From positions 11,532 to 75,531 of the forward strand of contig DATBRV010000097.1 in NCBI GenBank assembly GCA_036560145.1: a stretch of 64,000 nt of DNA, given 5' to 3'. The stretch's first letter is position 1. Every line of letters begins with the position of its first letter. Below the pieces are notes generated by a model. That model did not search any database, was not told the DNA's origin, and saw nothing but the letters and a program-made list of their open reading frames with translations. Source of the DNA: DATBRV01 sp036560145 (GTDB lineage: Bacteria > Myxococcota_A > UBA9160 > SMWR01). Positions 6,701 through 15,017 of the stretch are shown in pieces. A program made the position numbers and the translations under genes.

Positions 6701-7764
6701 CCTCGCAGGACCAGGGGCGGCTCGCGATCTTGCGCATCGCGCCGCGCTCTCTCGATCAGATCGTGGCGCGGCGCGAGATCGCACGCGGGGTCGGTCGCTG
6801 CGGCGTCGCCCACCAGCTGGAAGGCCTGGCAGCGGCAGCCCCCGAAGTCGCGCGCGCGCTCCTCGCAGCTGCGGCAGGGCTCGGGCATCCAGGCCTCGCC
6901 GCGGAAGGCGTTCATGCCGGGAGCTTCGGCCCAGCACGCCGCCAGCGAATCGGTTCGCACGTTCCCGAACACGAGGCCGGGGATCGACGCGGCCGCGTGG
7001 CAGGGCAGGACGCGCCCGTCGGGCGTGACCACCAGCATGCGCCGCCCCCAGCCGCCCATGCAGGGCTTCGGGCGTCCGGCGAGGTAATCGGGCAGCACGA
7101 AGAGGATCTCGGGGCGCGGCGCCTCGCGACGCGCGCGGGCGACGGCCATTGCAGCCTCGTCGAGCTGCGCGCGCGTGGGCAGCAGCGCGTCGCGGTTCAC
7201 CAGCGCCCAGCCGTAGTACTGCGCGTTCGCGAGCTCGAGGCGGTCGACGCCGAGCTCGCGCGCGAGCGCGACGATCTCCGCAACCCGCGAGAGGTTCCGG
7301 CGGTGGAGCACGACGTTCAGCGTGAGCGGGAGGCTCTCGGCGCGCACCCAGGCGGCGAAGGCGAGCTTGCGCTCGAACGCCGGCACCCCGGCCACCGCGT
7401 CCGATGCCGCGGCCTCCGCGTCCTGCACCGAGAGCTGGACGCTGCGCAGACCGGCGGCGCGCAGCCGCGCGAGGCCGTCGCGCGCGAGCGTCGTCCCGGC
7501 CGTCACCAGATGCGTGTAGAGGCCGGCCTCGGCCGCGCTGCCCACCAGCTCGGTCAGATCGGCGCGCAGCGTGGGCTCGCCTCCCGTGAGGCCGACGTGC
7601 ACGACGCCCAGCGCCGCCGCCTCGCGGAAGACGCGGCGCCAGTCTTCCGTGCCGAGGGCGTCGGGGAAGCCGCGGAAGGCCACCGGGTTCGAGCAGTAGG
7701 CGCAGCGCAGCGGGCAGCGATAGGTCAGCTCGGCGATCAGGTTGTACGGGCGCGGGGCGCTCAC
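6697..7764 (-). CDS. pqqE: PQQ biosynthesis radical SAM enzyme PqqE
   Basis: PqqE makes the Glu-Tyr carbon-carbon crosslink in the PqqA peptide, the first committed step to PQQ. The 355-residue protein has the radical SAM cluster motif C17-x3-C21-x2-C24 (TYRCPLRCAYCSNP), the SAM-binding LTGGEPTLR, and a C-terminal SPASM domain with cysteines in KPCMGGWG, LPCHAA and CRSCEERARDFGGCRCQAF. It starts at GTG overlapping the pqqCD stop (GTGA) and its own stop overlaps the GT-C start. Length and motifs agree with known PqqE. A copy of its last 236 bases lies at 4760-4995. Confidence 0.95.
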   Translation of the reverse strand: MSAPRPYNLIAELTYRCPLRCAYCSNPVAFRGFPDALGTEDWRRVFREAAALGVVHVGLTGGEPTLRADLTELVGSAAEAGLYTHLVTAGTTLARDGLARLRAAGLRSVQLSVQDAEAAASDAVAGVPAFERKLAFAAWVRAESLPLTLNVVLHRRNLSRVAEIVALARELGVDRLELANAQYYGWALVNRDALLPTRAQLDEAAMAVARARREAPRPEILFVLPDYLAGRPKPCMGGWGRRMLVVTPDGRVLPCHAAASIPGLVFGNVRTDSLAACWAEAPGMNAFRGEAWMPEPCRSCEERARDFGGCRCQAFQLVGDAAATDPACDLAPRHDLIERARRDAQDREPPLVLRG

Positions 7765-8696
7765 CGCGGGATCGGTTGCGCCGCCAGCACGCCGAGCCGC
7801 TGCATGCTGGCGAGGAACTCGTACACGTCGCCGGCAAGCCCGCCGACGTCCGGGTGTCGCCGCCGCAGCTCCTTCGCGATCGCGACCGCGCTGCGCTCGC
7901 CGTCGCACAGCTCGAGGATCTCCCGCCCGCTCGCGCTCGGCTTCACGGCCCGCTCGGGAAGCACCACCAGCAGCTCCCCCCCCTCGTCGCGCAGCTGCGC
8001 GTGGGGCGAGAGGCGAGGGCGCGCGTGCCCCGCCTCGATGGCGTCGAGCAGGCGCCAGAGGATCTCGCACTTGCGCTCGAGCGCCGCCGCGCAGCGATCC
8101 TGATCCTCCGGCCTGACCGCGTGCTCCAGCACGAAGCGCAGCCCTTCGGCGGCGTCGCGCGGCGCCTGCTGCGTGCGGCTTCGGAAGTAGCGCAGGCCGG
8201 CGGTGTCGACCCACGGGTAGTGCTTCTCGAACGCTTCGATGCGGGTCTTCATGATGTCGCCGGCGAAGAGCTCGGTCAGCGACGAGGCCACGCTCTCGAG
8301 CAGATCGTGGGATTCGACGAAGCGCACGTAGTCGTCGCAGGTCGCGCGCACGCCGGGCAGCACGTCGTCCAGGCTCTCGACCTCGCGGCGCCCCTCGCCC
8401 ACCGCCTCCGCCAGCGCCAGCCAGAGCTCGAGGCCCCCGCTCCCCTTCGCGTCGCCGTCGTGATCCCGGATGCGCCGCACCCAGCCGCGCCGGAAGTCCG
8501 GGTCCGCGGCCTTCGAGAGGATCAGCCCATCCTTGATCGGGATGCGCGTCTGGTAGTAGTAGCGGTTGCGCACCCAGGTCTGGATCTCCTCCCGGGAGAG
8601 CCGGCCCGCGTGCATGCGAAGATTGAACGGATGCAGGTGGTGGTAGCGCTCGGCGCCGATCCGCCGCAGGCGAGCCTCGAACGCCGCCGCGCTCAC
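7761..8696 (-). CDS. pqqCD: PqqC-PqqD fusion protein
   Basis: PqqC is the cofactor-free oxidase that closes the ring and completes PQQ; PqqD is the peptide chaperone that presents PqqA to PqqE. Here they are one 311-residue chain. Residues 1 to about 222 are PqqC (WVRNRYYYQTRIPIKDG, RRIRDHDGD, FEKHYPWVD, then LEHAVRPEDQ). Residues from about 225 are PqqD (RLSPHAQLRDE, LVVLPERAVKPSASGREIL, LCDGERSAVAIAKELRRRHP). Natural PqqCD fusions are known in several proteobacteria. The ATG overlaps the pqqB stop and the stop overlaps pqqE, so translation is coupled. Confidence 0.93.
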   Translation of the reverse strand: MSAAAFEARLRRIGAERYHHLHPFNLRMHAGRLSREEIQTWVRNRYYYQTRIPIKDGLILSKAADPDFRRGWVRRIRDHDGDAKGSGGLELWLALAEAVGEGRREVESLDDVLPGVRATCDDYVRFVESHDLLESVASSLTELFAGDIMKTRIEAFEKHYPWVDTAGLRYFRSRTQQAPRDAAEGLRFVLEHAVRPEDQDRCAAALERKCEILWRLLDAIEAGHARPRLSPHAQLRDEGGELLVVLPERAVKPSASGREILELCDGERSAVAIAKELRRRHPDVGGLAGDVYEFLASMQRLGVLAAQPIPR

Positions 8697-9586
8697 GCCT
8701 CGATCTCCTCGCCGTCGGACGCGATCCCGATCCCCGCGCTGCGCACCCGGGCCGCCTCGGGCGAGGCCGGATCCAGCACGGGGTTGGTGCCGTTCAGGTG
8801 GAAGTAGAGCGTGCGCCCGGGGAGCCTCGCGAGCGCGTCGAGGCTCCCGCCGGGGCCGTCGATGGGGAGGTGCCCCATCGCGAAGGCGTCGGGCGCGCCG
8901 GGGCGGAGCGCCTGCAATTCGCCCGCCTGCCAGAAGGTGCCGTCGACGAAGCGGCAGTCGGCGGCCTCCAGCTCGGCGAGGGTCCCCGGGTCGAGGCGCG
9001 GGAGGCCCGGCAGCACCACGAGCCGCTTCTTGCTACGCAGATCGGTGACACGCACGCCCGCGCTGGTCCCGGCGGCGGCCGGGACCAGGCCGGAGAGAAA
9101 CGAGGGAAGCTTCGCGGGCACCGGGAACAGGCGCGCCTCGAGCCGGCCGGCCTGGTCGAGGGCGAAGGGCGTGTCGAGCGGCATGCCGCTCCAGACGGGC
9201 GCGAGCAGCCGGAAGACCGCGTTGTACCCGAGCAGCGCGTCGCGCACCCAGGGGGTCGAGAGGATCCGGTAGCTCAGCGCGTCGCGCAGCACGAGCAGGC
9301 CGAGCACGTGGTCGAGCTCCGCGTTCGCGAGCAGCACCACGTCGAGCGGGAGATCGCGGGTGCCCGGACGCGGATGCAGGGCCGGGAAGCGCGCGAGCTG
9401 ATCGCGAAGGTCGGGGCTCGCGCCGATCAGCGACCAGCGCTCGCCGTCCGCCGAGATCGCGAGCGAGGCCTGCGAGCGCGCGGGCAGCGCGGGATCGCCC
9501 GCGCGCGCGCGGACCGCGTTGCGCCCGCCGCAGTTCCACTGCGGCAGACCGCCGCCCGCGCAGGATCCCAGCACGCGGATCCGCAC
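8693..9586 (-). CDS. pqqB: PQQ biosynthesis protein PqqB
   Basis: A metallo-beta-lactamase-fold protein of 297 residues, thought to act as a hydroxylase on the crosslinked Glu-Tyr intermediate. It shows the PqqB start (MRIRVLGSCAGGGLPQWNC), the acidic/His segment LLANAELDHVLGLLVLRD and ending segments FVDGTFW, GHLPIDGPGGS and FHLNGTNP. The usual N-terminal CxCxxC cluster is reduced here: only one Cys remains after PQWN (CGGRNA). The gene follows the acyl-CoA dehydrogenase stop by six bases and overlaps pqqCD. There is no room for pqqA between the dehydrogenase and this gene. Confidence 0.92.
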   Translation of the reverse strand: MRIRVLGSCAGGGLPQWNCGGRNAVRARAGDPALPARSQASLAISADGERWSLIGASPDLRDQLARFPALHPRPGTRDLPLDVVLLANAELDHVLGLLVLRDALSYRILSTPWVRDALLGYNAVFRLLAPVWSGMPLDTPFALDQAGRLEARLFPVPAKLPSFLSGLVPAAAGTSAGVRVTDLRSKKRLVVLPGLPRLDPGTLAELEAADCRFVDGTFWQAGELQALRPGAPDAFAMGHLPIDGPGGSLDALARLPGRTLYFHLNGTNPVLDPASPEAARVRSAGIGIASDGEEIEA

Positions 9587-9592
9587 GGCGTG

Positions 9593-11338
9593 TCAGATCT
9601 GGCCGGCCGCGAGCTGCCCGAGCAGGTGCTCGTCGCTCTCCAGGCGGCCCTTGGCGTTCTGCTGGATGCGTCGATCCATGTGCTCGGCGTCGAGCATCCG
9701 TCGGCGGATGAAGGATTCCGCCAGGCCGAGCCGCTCCGGCGCCGCGCCGGCCTGCTTGAGCAGCTCGCAGCTCGCGATCACGTCGATCACCATCTCGGCC
9801 AGCAGCTTGGCGCGCAGCAGCGCGTAGCCGAGGTCCGTGAAGAGCGCCTTCGCGGACTCCTCGATCCGCACCATCACCTCCTCCACGCGCCGGGCCAGCG
9901 CACCCCGCGCCGGATCCGGGTGCAGCACGGCGAGCTCCGTGCGCAGCTCCTTGAACACCACCGCGAGCGCCCCCTTGCCCATCTCCTTGAGCGCGAAGGA
10001 GGCCTGGATCTCGCTGGTGCCTTCGTAGATCGTCATGATCAGGCTGTCCGCGTGGAGCTTGGCGACGTCGGCGTCCATCGTGTAGCCGATGCCGCCAAAA
10101 ACCTGCATGGCGTCGCGGGTCAGATCGTCGCAGACCTCGGTCGCGAAGTACTTGCACAGCGGGGTGAGCAGCCGGACCTGGATGGTGTCGCGCTCGAGAT
10201 CGCCCTGGATCATGGCCCGCTCGCCGGCCGACAGCTCCGGGCGGGCGAGCGCCGCCTCGCGCGCGTGGTTGCGGTCGAGCATGTGGTAGGTGCGGTAGAG
10301 CAGGGCTCGCACCGCCTCGGTGTTGACCACCATCTTCGCGAGCATGGTCATCACCAGCGGCTGCTTCGCGATCGGGACGCCGAACTGCTGGCGCTGCATG
10401 GCATAGCCGGTGGCGTCGTGCAGCGCGGCCTCGCAGAGCCCCAGGGCCTGGGCGGCGACCCCGAGCCGCGCGGCGTTCATCAGCTCGAGCATGGCTCGGA
10501 AGCCCTTTCCCTTCTTGCCCAGCCGCACGCCGATCGCCCCCTCGAAGATCACCTCGCAGGTGGCGGAGCCGTGGATCCCGAGCTTGCGCTCGAGCCGGGC
10601 GACGCGAACCCCGTTGGGGGAGCCGTCCTCGCGGTGCCGCGCCACCAGCACCAGCGAGAGGCCGTTGGTGGTGCCCTTCGACGGCTCGTAGCTGTCGGCG
10701 TCGCGCGCGAGCACCAGGTGCACCTCGGCGCCGCCGTTCGAGATGTAGATCTTCTGCCCGTCGATCCGGATCCGGCCATCGGGCTGCTCGCTGGCGCGGG
10801 TCGTGATGCCGCCGAGGTCGCTGCCGGCCTGCGGCTCGGTCAGGTCCATGCAGCCCTGCACCTCGCCCGAGCTGAAGCGCGGCAGCCAGGCGCGTTTGAC
10901 CTCCTCGCTGCCGAATTTCTGGATGTCGTCGGCGGCGCCGGCCTGGAGCCCCACCACCATCATCAGGCTCGGGTCGGCGCGCGAGATCATCTGGAGGTAC
11001 ATGCCCACGATCAGCGCCGGCAGCCCGAAGCCGCCATAGGCCTCGTCGACGCCGAGCGAGACCAGCCCCGCCTCGCGCAGCTGGTCGTAGGCGGCTCGGA
11101 TGTGCGCGGGAGACTGCGCACCGCCGTCCGGCGTGAGCTCGGCCTCCTGGTGCCAGTTCTCGCGCGCGGAGCGCTCGAAGCTCGCGGCCAGCTTCGCGGT
11201 GGTCTCCAGCAGCGTCGAATACGCGGCGACCTCGGCCGGGACGTCGACCGCGGCGCCGCGCCGCAGCTCGATCAGGCTCTCCCAATCGACGAGATGCTCG
11301 AGGTAGAGGCGCATACCGGCGCCGAAGTAGTCCGTCAC
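9593..11338 (-). CDS. Acyl-CoA dehydrogenase with C-terminal extension
   Basis: An FAD-dependent acyl-CoA dehydrogenase of 581 residues that introduces the alpha-beta double bond into an acyl-CoA. Visible are GCMDLTEPQAGSD, KIYISNGGAEVH (FAD/substrate loop), VFGGIGYTMDADVAK and the base loop IYEGTSEIQ with the probable catalytic Glu near residue 438. The last 120 residues form the extra helical domain seen in the ~590-residue subfamily (DmdC/AcdB-like). I chose GTG 11338 because AGGAG lies seven bases upstream; an ATG at 11386 would overlap the divergent ileS start. It leads the pqqBCDE operon, which may couple or merely neighbour PQQ synthesis. Confidence 0.9.
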   Translation of the reverse strand: MTDYFGAGMRLYLEHLVDWESLIELRRGAAVDVPAEVAAYSTLLETTAKLAASFERSARENWHQEAELTPDGGAQSPAHIRAAYDQLREAGLVSLGVDEAYGGFGLPALIVGMYLQMISRADPSLMMVVGLQAGAADDIQKFGSEEVKRAWLPRFSSGEVQGCMDLTEPQAGSDLGGITTRASEQPDGRIRIDGQKIYISNGGAEVHLVLARDADSYEPSKGTTNGLSLVLVARHREDGSPNGVRVARLERKLGIHGSATCEVIFEGAIGVRLGKKGKGFRAMLELMNAARLGVAAQALGLCEAALHDATGYAMQRQQFGVPIAKQPLVMTMLAKMVVNTEAVRALLYRTYHMLDRNHAREAALARPELSAGERAMIQGDLERDTIQVRLLTPLCKYFATEVCDDLTRDAMQVFGGIGYTMDADVAKLHADSLIMTIYEGTSEIQASFALKEMGKGALAVVFKELRTELAVLHPDPARGALARRVEEVMVRIEESAKALFTDLGYALLRAKLLAEMVIDVIASCELLKQAGAAPERLGLAESFIRRRMLDAEHMDRRIQQNAKGRLESDEHLLGQLAAGQI

Positions 11339-11375
11339 CCGCGGCTCCTGCGGAATGGCGGGTTGATGGTAGCCT

Positions 11376-14300
11376 ATGCGCCCCATGGCCCGTCCCGGCT
11401 TCGAGAAGGTCGCACCGGTCGTCGACTTTCCTCAGGCCGAGGCGAGGATCCGGCGGTTCTGGCGCGACGCGGACGTCTTCCGGAAGTCCCTCGCCAGGCG
11501 CCGCGGCGGGCCCCGCTTCGTCTTCTACGAGGGCCCTCCCACCGCGAACGGCACGCCCCACAACGGGCACGTGCTCACGCGCGTGATGAAAGACGTCTTC
11601 CCCCGCTACCGATCGATGCGGGGGTACGACGTGCCGCGCCGCGCGGGCTGGGACACGCACGGGCTCGCAGTCGAGATCGAGGTCGAGAAGGAGCTCCGCA
11701 TCTCGGGCCGCGAGGCGATCCTCGCCTACGGGGTGGAGCCCTTCGTGCGGCGCTGCCTCGAGAGCGTCTTTCGCTACACCGAGCAGTGGAAGGAGCTGAC
11801 GGACAAGCTCGCCTTCTGGCTCGACATGGGCGACGCGTACGTCACCTACCACGAGAGCTACATCGAGAGCGTGTGGTGGGCGCTCTCCCAGCTCCACGCC
11901 CGCGGCCTGCTCTACCGCGGCCACAAGGTGGTCTGGTGGTGGGCGCAGGGGGGCACGGTGCTCTCGGCCGCGGAGGTGGGGGAGGGCTACAAGACGGTCG
12001 AGGATCCGTCGCTCTTCGTGCGCCTACCGCTGGCGGACGAGCCGGGGACGTCGCTGCTCGCCTGGACCACCACGCCCTGGACCCTGCCCTCGAACGCCTT
12101 CGCCGCGGTCAAGCCCGACGTCGCCTACGCGGTGGTGCGCGACGGCGAGCAGCGCCTGATCGTGGCCGAGGCCAGGCTGGCGGCGCTCGCCGAGCTCGCC
12201 GGCCGCGAGCTGCCGGTCGAGCGGCGGCTCCAGGGCGAGCAGCTCGTCGGCCGGCGCTACGCGCCGCCCTTCGACTGGTTCGCTGGCCAGGCCGAAGCTG
12301 GCGATTTCTGGCGCGTGGTCGCCGCCGACTTCGTCGAGCTCGACGCCGGCACCGGCATCGTGCACATCGCCCCCGCCTTCGGCGAGCTCGACTTCGAGCT
12401 GCTGCGGCGCGAGCAGCAGACGCGCCGCGACCTGCCCCTGCTGTGCGCCGTGCGGCCGGACGGGAGCTTCGATCCGGCGCTCGCGCCCAAGGCCTACGCG
12501 GGCCGCTGGGTCAAGGATTGCGACCGCGATCTGTGTCGCGAGCTGAAGGAGCGCGCCCTGGTCTGGCAGCTCGGCCAGATCCGCCACGAGTATCCCTACT
12601 GCGTGCGCTCCGATCAGGACCCGCTGATCCAGTACGCGCGGCCGGCCTGGTACATCCGGACCACCGCCTTCGTGGAGGAGGCGCTCGCCAACAACGCCCG
12701 CGTCCAGTGGCTCCCCGAGCACGTGCGCGACGGGCGCTTCGGGGACTTCCTGCGCAACAACGTGGACTGGGCGCTCTCGCGCGAGCGCTTCTGGGGCACG
12801 CCGCTCAACGTCTGGATCAACGACGAGACCGGCGCCCTCGACGTTCCGTCGTCGACGGCGGAGATCCGGGCGCGCAACCCGCACGCCTTCGACGCCTTCG
12901 AGGCGGCGCGCCAGCGGGATCCCGGCCTCTCGCCCCACCTGCGCGTGCACAAGCCCTGGATCGACGCCGTCACCTGGACGCGGCCCGGCGAGCCCGGCGT
13001 CTACCGCCGCGTCCCCGAGGTGATCGACGCCTGGTTCGATTCGGGCTCGATGCCGTTCGCGCAGTGGGGCCATCCGCACCGGGGCTCGCAGGAGTTCGAG
13101 CGCAGCTTTCCGGCCGACTTCATCTCGGAGGCGATCGACCAGACCCGGGGCTGGTTCAACTCCCTGCTCTGGATCTCGACGCTGCTCTTCCCCGAGCGGG
13201 AGAAGCCGCACCCGTACAAGACCTGCGTCGTGCTCGGGCACGTCGCCGATCGCGAGGGTAAAAAAGAATCGAAGAGCAAGGGCAACTACACGCCCCCCGA
13301 GATCATCCTCGACCGCGTGCGGCTCGAGCTCGCCGTGGTGTCGCCCGAGGGCGAGCCGCCCGCGCCCGGCGAGGCGGTGATCGCGCGCGAGGACTTCGAG
13401 GGGCTCGATCTGCGCGGCGAGCGCGCGAAGCTGAGCGTGTATCGCGACGATACGCCTTCGGCTTCGATGCAGATCGAGCTGCGGCCGGGCAAGCTCCCGC
13501 GCCGCGTGATCGTGCTGGCGCCGGCCGACGCGAAGGCGCTCCGCGTCACGCCGCGGCCGCACGGCAAGAAGGTGCTGCCGCGCGAGGTGCCGGACCTGCC
13601 GATCGGCGAGAAGCTGTGGGTCGAAGATCCGGGCTCGGATGCGCCCGGCGCCGATGCCTTCCGCTGGTTCTTCTTCGCCTCGAACCCGCCCTGGAACCCC
13701 ACGCGCCACTCGCTCAGCGGCGTGCGCGCGCAGCAGCGCGAGCTCCCGCTCAAGCTCCGCAACGTCTACGCCTTCTTCTCCATCTACGCGAACATCGACG
13801 GCTTCGACCCGTCGGATGCAGCCTGCCGCGCGGGCCGCCGCGCGGCCGCGGACCGCGGACTGATCGACCGCTGGATCCTCTCCGAGCTCGCGCTCCTCAA
13901 CACGCGCGTGATCGAGCGGATGGACGCCTACCGCCTCTACGAGAGCACGATCCTGCTCACGGATTTCGTCGACGCGCTCTCGAACTGGTGGGTGCGGCGC
14001 AACCGGAGCCGCTTCTGGGCCGCCGGACTCGGCGAGGGCAAGCTCGACGCCTACTGGACGCTGTGGGAGACGCTGAGCGCGCTCGCCCGGCTGCTGGCGC
14101 CATACCTTCCGTACGCGGCCGAGGAGATCTGGCAGAACCTGGTGCGCCGCCCGCTCGCCGCGGAGGCGGAGGAGAGCGTGCACCTGTGCGATTACCCGGC
14201 GCCGGACGCGGCCGCCATCGATCCCGAGCTCTCGCGCGTGATGGGCGCCGTGCGCGAGATCGTCTCGCTGGGGCTCCAGGTGCGCACGACGGAGAAGCTG

Positions 14301-14999
14301 CGGGTGCGCCAGCCGCTCTCTGCCGCGGAGCTGGTGCTCTCCGATCCTTCGCTGGAGGCGGCGCTGCGGGAGCACCTGGGGCTGGTCCGCGACGAGCTCA
14401 ACGTGCACGAGGTGCACTTCGCGCCGCGCGCGGACGACTACGTGCGCTACGTCGTGAAGCCGAACTTTCGCGCGCTCGGCCCCAAGGTCGGGGGGCGCAT
14501 GCCGGCGCTCAAGGCGGCGCTCGCGAAGGCCGACGGGGCCGCGCTCCTGCGCCGGCTCGAACGGGACGGACGCTGCTCGCTGGACGTCGATGGCGCGGAG
14601 ATCGCGCTCTCGTCCGAGGAGATCGCCATCTCGCTCGAGGCGCTCCCCGGCTTCGCGGCGGCGGCCGGCGGCGTGGGCGTGGTGGTGCTGCGCACCCAGC
14701 TCGACGACGCGCTCGTCGCGGAGGGCCGCTTCCGCGAGGTGCTGAACCGGGTGCAGACGCTGCGCAAGGAGCTGGATCTCGAGTACACCGGCCGCATCGA
14801 GCTGACGCTCGCCGGCGCGCCCGAGCTGCTGGCGGCGGTGGCGCCGAGGGTCGAGGAGCTGGCGCGCGAAGCGCTCGCGGTCCGGGTCTCGCTGGGAGCC
14901 GCGCCGGCTGCCGGCGCCCATCTGCGCGAGGCCAGCATCGACGGGCTCGCGCTCGCGATCGGGCTCCGTCTGGCGGATGGGGAAGTCGCCGGCCCCTGA
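11376..14999 (+). CDS. ileS: Isoleucyl-tRNA synthetase, long (eukaryote-like) class, with KMSKS-domain insertion
   Basis: Charges tRNA-Ile. The class I signatures are PPTANGTPHNGH (HIGH motif, about residues 54-65) and KESKSKGNY (KMSKS motif, Lys near 630); editing-domain sequence TTTPWTLPSN is present. The extended C-terminal half with FFFASNPPWNPTR marks the IleS2 class. At 1207 residues it is longer than the usual 1030-1080 because about 110 residues (roughly 645-755) separate NYTPPEIILDRVR from GADAFRWFF; canonical enzymes join these directly. ATG 11376 and ATG 11385 are both possible starts; neither has a clear SD. It is divergent from the acyl-CoA dehydrogenase. Confidence 0.95.
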   Translation: MRPMARPGFEKVAPVVDFPQAEARIRRFWRDADVFRKSLARRRGGPRFVFYEGPPTANGTPHNGHVLTRVMKDVFPRYRSMRGYDVPRRAGWDTHGLAVEIEVEKELRISGREAILAYGVEPFVRRCLESVFRYTEQWKELTDKLAFWLDMGDAYVTYHESYIESVWWALSQLHARGLLYRGHKVVWWWAQGGTVLSAAEVGEGYKTVEDPSLFVRLPLADEPGTSLLAWTTTPWTLPSNAFAAVKPDVAYAVVRDGEQRLIVAEARLAALAELAGRELPVERRLQGEQLVGRRYAPPFDWFAGQAEAGDFWRVVAADFVELDAGTGIVHIAPAFGELDFELLRREQQTRRDLPLLCAVRPDGSFDPALAPKAYAGRWVKDCDRDLCRELKERALVWQLGQIRHEYPYCVRSDQDPLIQYARPAWYIRTTAFVEEALANNARVQWLPEHVRDGRFGDFLRNNVDWALSRERFWGTPLNVWINDETGALDVPSSTAEIRARNPHAFDAFEAARQRDPGLSPHLRVHKPWIDAVTWTRPGEPGVYRRVPEVIDAWFDSGSMPFAQWGHPHRGSQEFERSFPADFISEAIDQTRGWFNSLLWISTLLFPEREKPHPYKTCVVLGHVADREGKKESKSKGNYTPPEIILDRVRLELAVVSPEGEPPAPGEAVIAREDFEGLDLRGERAKLSVYRDDTPSASMQIELRPGKLPRRVIVLAPADAKALRVTPRPHGKKVLPREVPDLPIGEKLWVEDPGSDAPGADAFRWFFFASNPPWNPTRHSLSGVRAQQRELPLKLRNVYAFFSIYANIDGFDPSDAACRAGRRAAADRGLIDRWILSELALLNTRVIERMDAYRLYESTILLTDFVDALSNWWVRRNRSRFWAAGLGEGKLDAYWTLWETLSALARLLAPYLPYAAEEIWQNLVRRPLAAEAEESVHLCDYPAPDAAAIDPELSRVMGAVREIVSLGLQVRTTEKLRVRQPLSAAELVLSDPSLEAALREHLGLVRDELNVHEVHFAPRADDYVRYVVKPNFRALGPKVGGRMPALKAALAKADGAALLRRLERDGRCSLDVDGAEIALSSEEIAISLEALPGFAAAAGGVGVVVLRTQLDDALVAEGRFREVLNRVQTLRKELDLEYTGRIELTLAGAPELLAAVAPRVEELAREALAVRVSLGAAPAAGAHLREASIDGLALAIGLRLADGEVAGP

Positions 15000-15002
15000 G
15001 CC

Positions 15003-15017
15003 GCCGGCTTAGCCGGC
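15003..15017. terminator. Short GC-rich hairpin between convergent genes
   Basis: GCCGGC (15003-15008), TTA loop, GCCGGC (15012-15017), placed where ileS and the HD-GYP gene converge, overlapping the latter's stop region. Position suits a two-way terminator, but there is no T-run on either side, so this is a weak call. Confidence 0.25.

Noticed and set aside
5147..7087. Long plus-strand open frame opposite the GT-C and pqqE genes
   Set aside because: Composition is dominated by Arg, Gln, Glu and Gly as expected for the antisense of GC-rich coding sequence; the minus strand holds clear pqqE and membrane-protein motifs.
11339..11386. ATG start for the acyl-CoA dehydrogenase at 11386
   Set aside because: It would overlap the divergent ileS start and lacks an SD; GTG 11338 has AGGAG at a proper distance.
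8798..13261. Very long plus-strand open frame opposite pqqB and the acyl-CoA dehydrogenase and out of frame with ileS
   Set aside because: It crosses several real genes and shows no domain; an artefact of few stop codons in GC-rich DNA.
12024..14921. Long minus-strand open frame opposite ileS
   Set aside because: Shadow of ileS; low-complexity Arg/Glu/His-rich translation without motifs.
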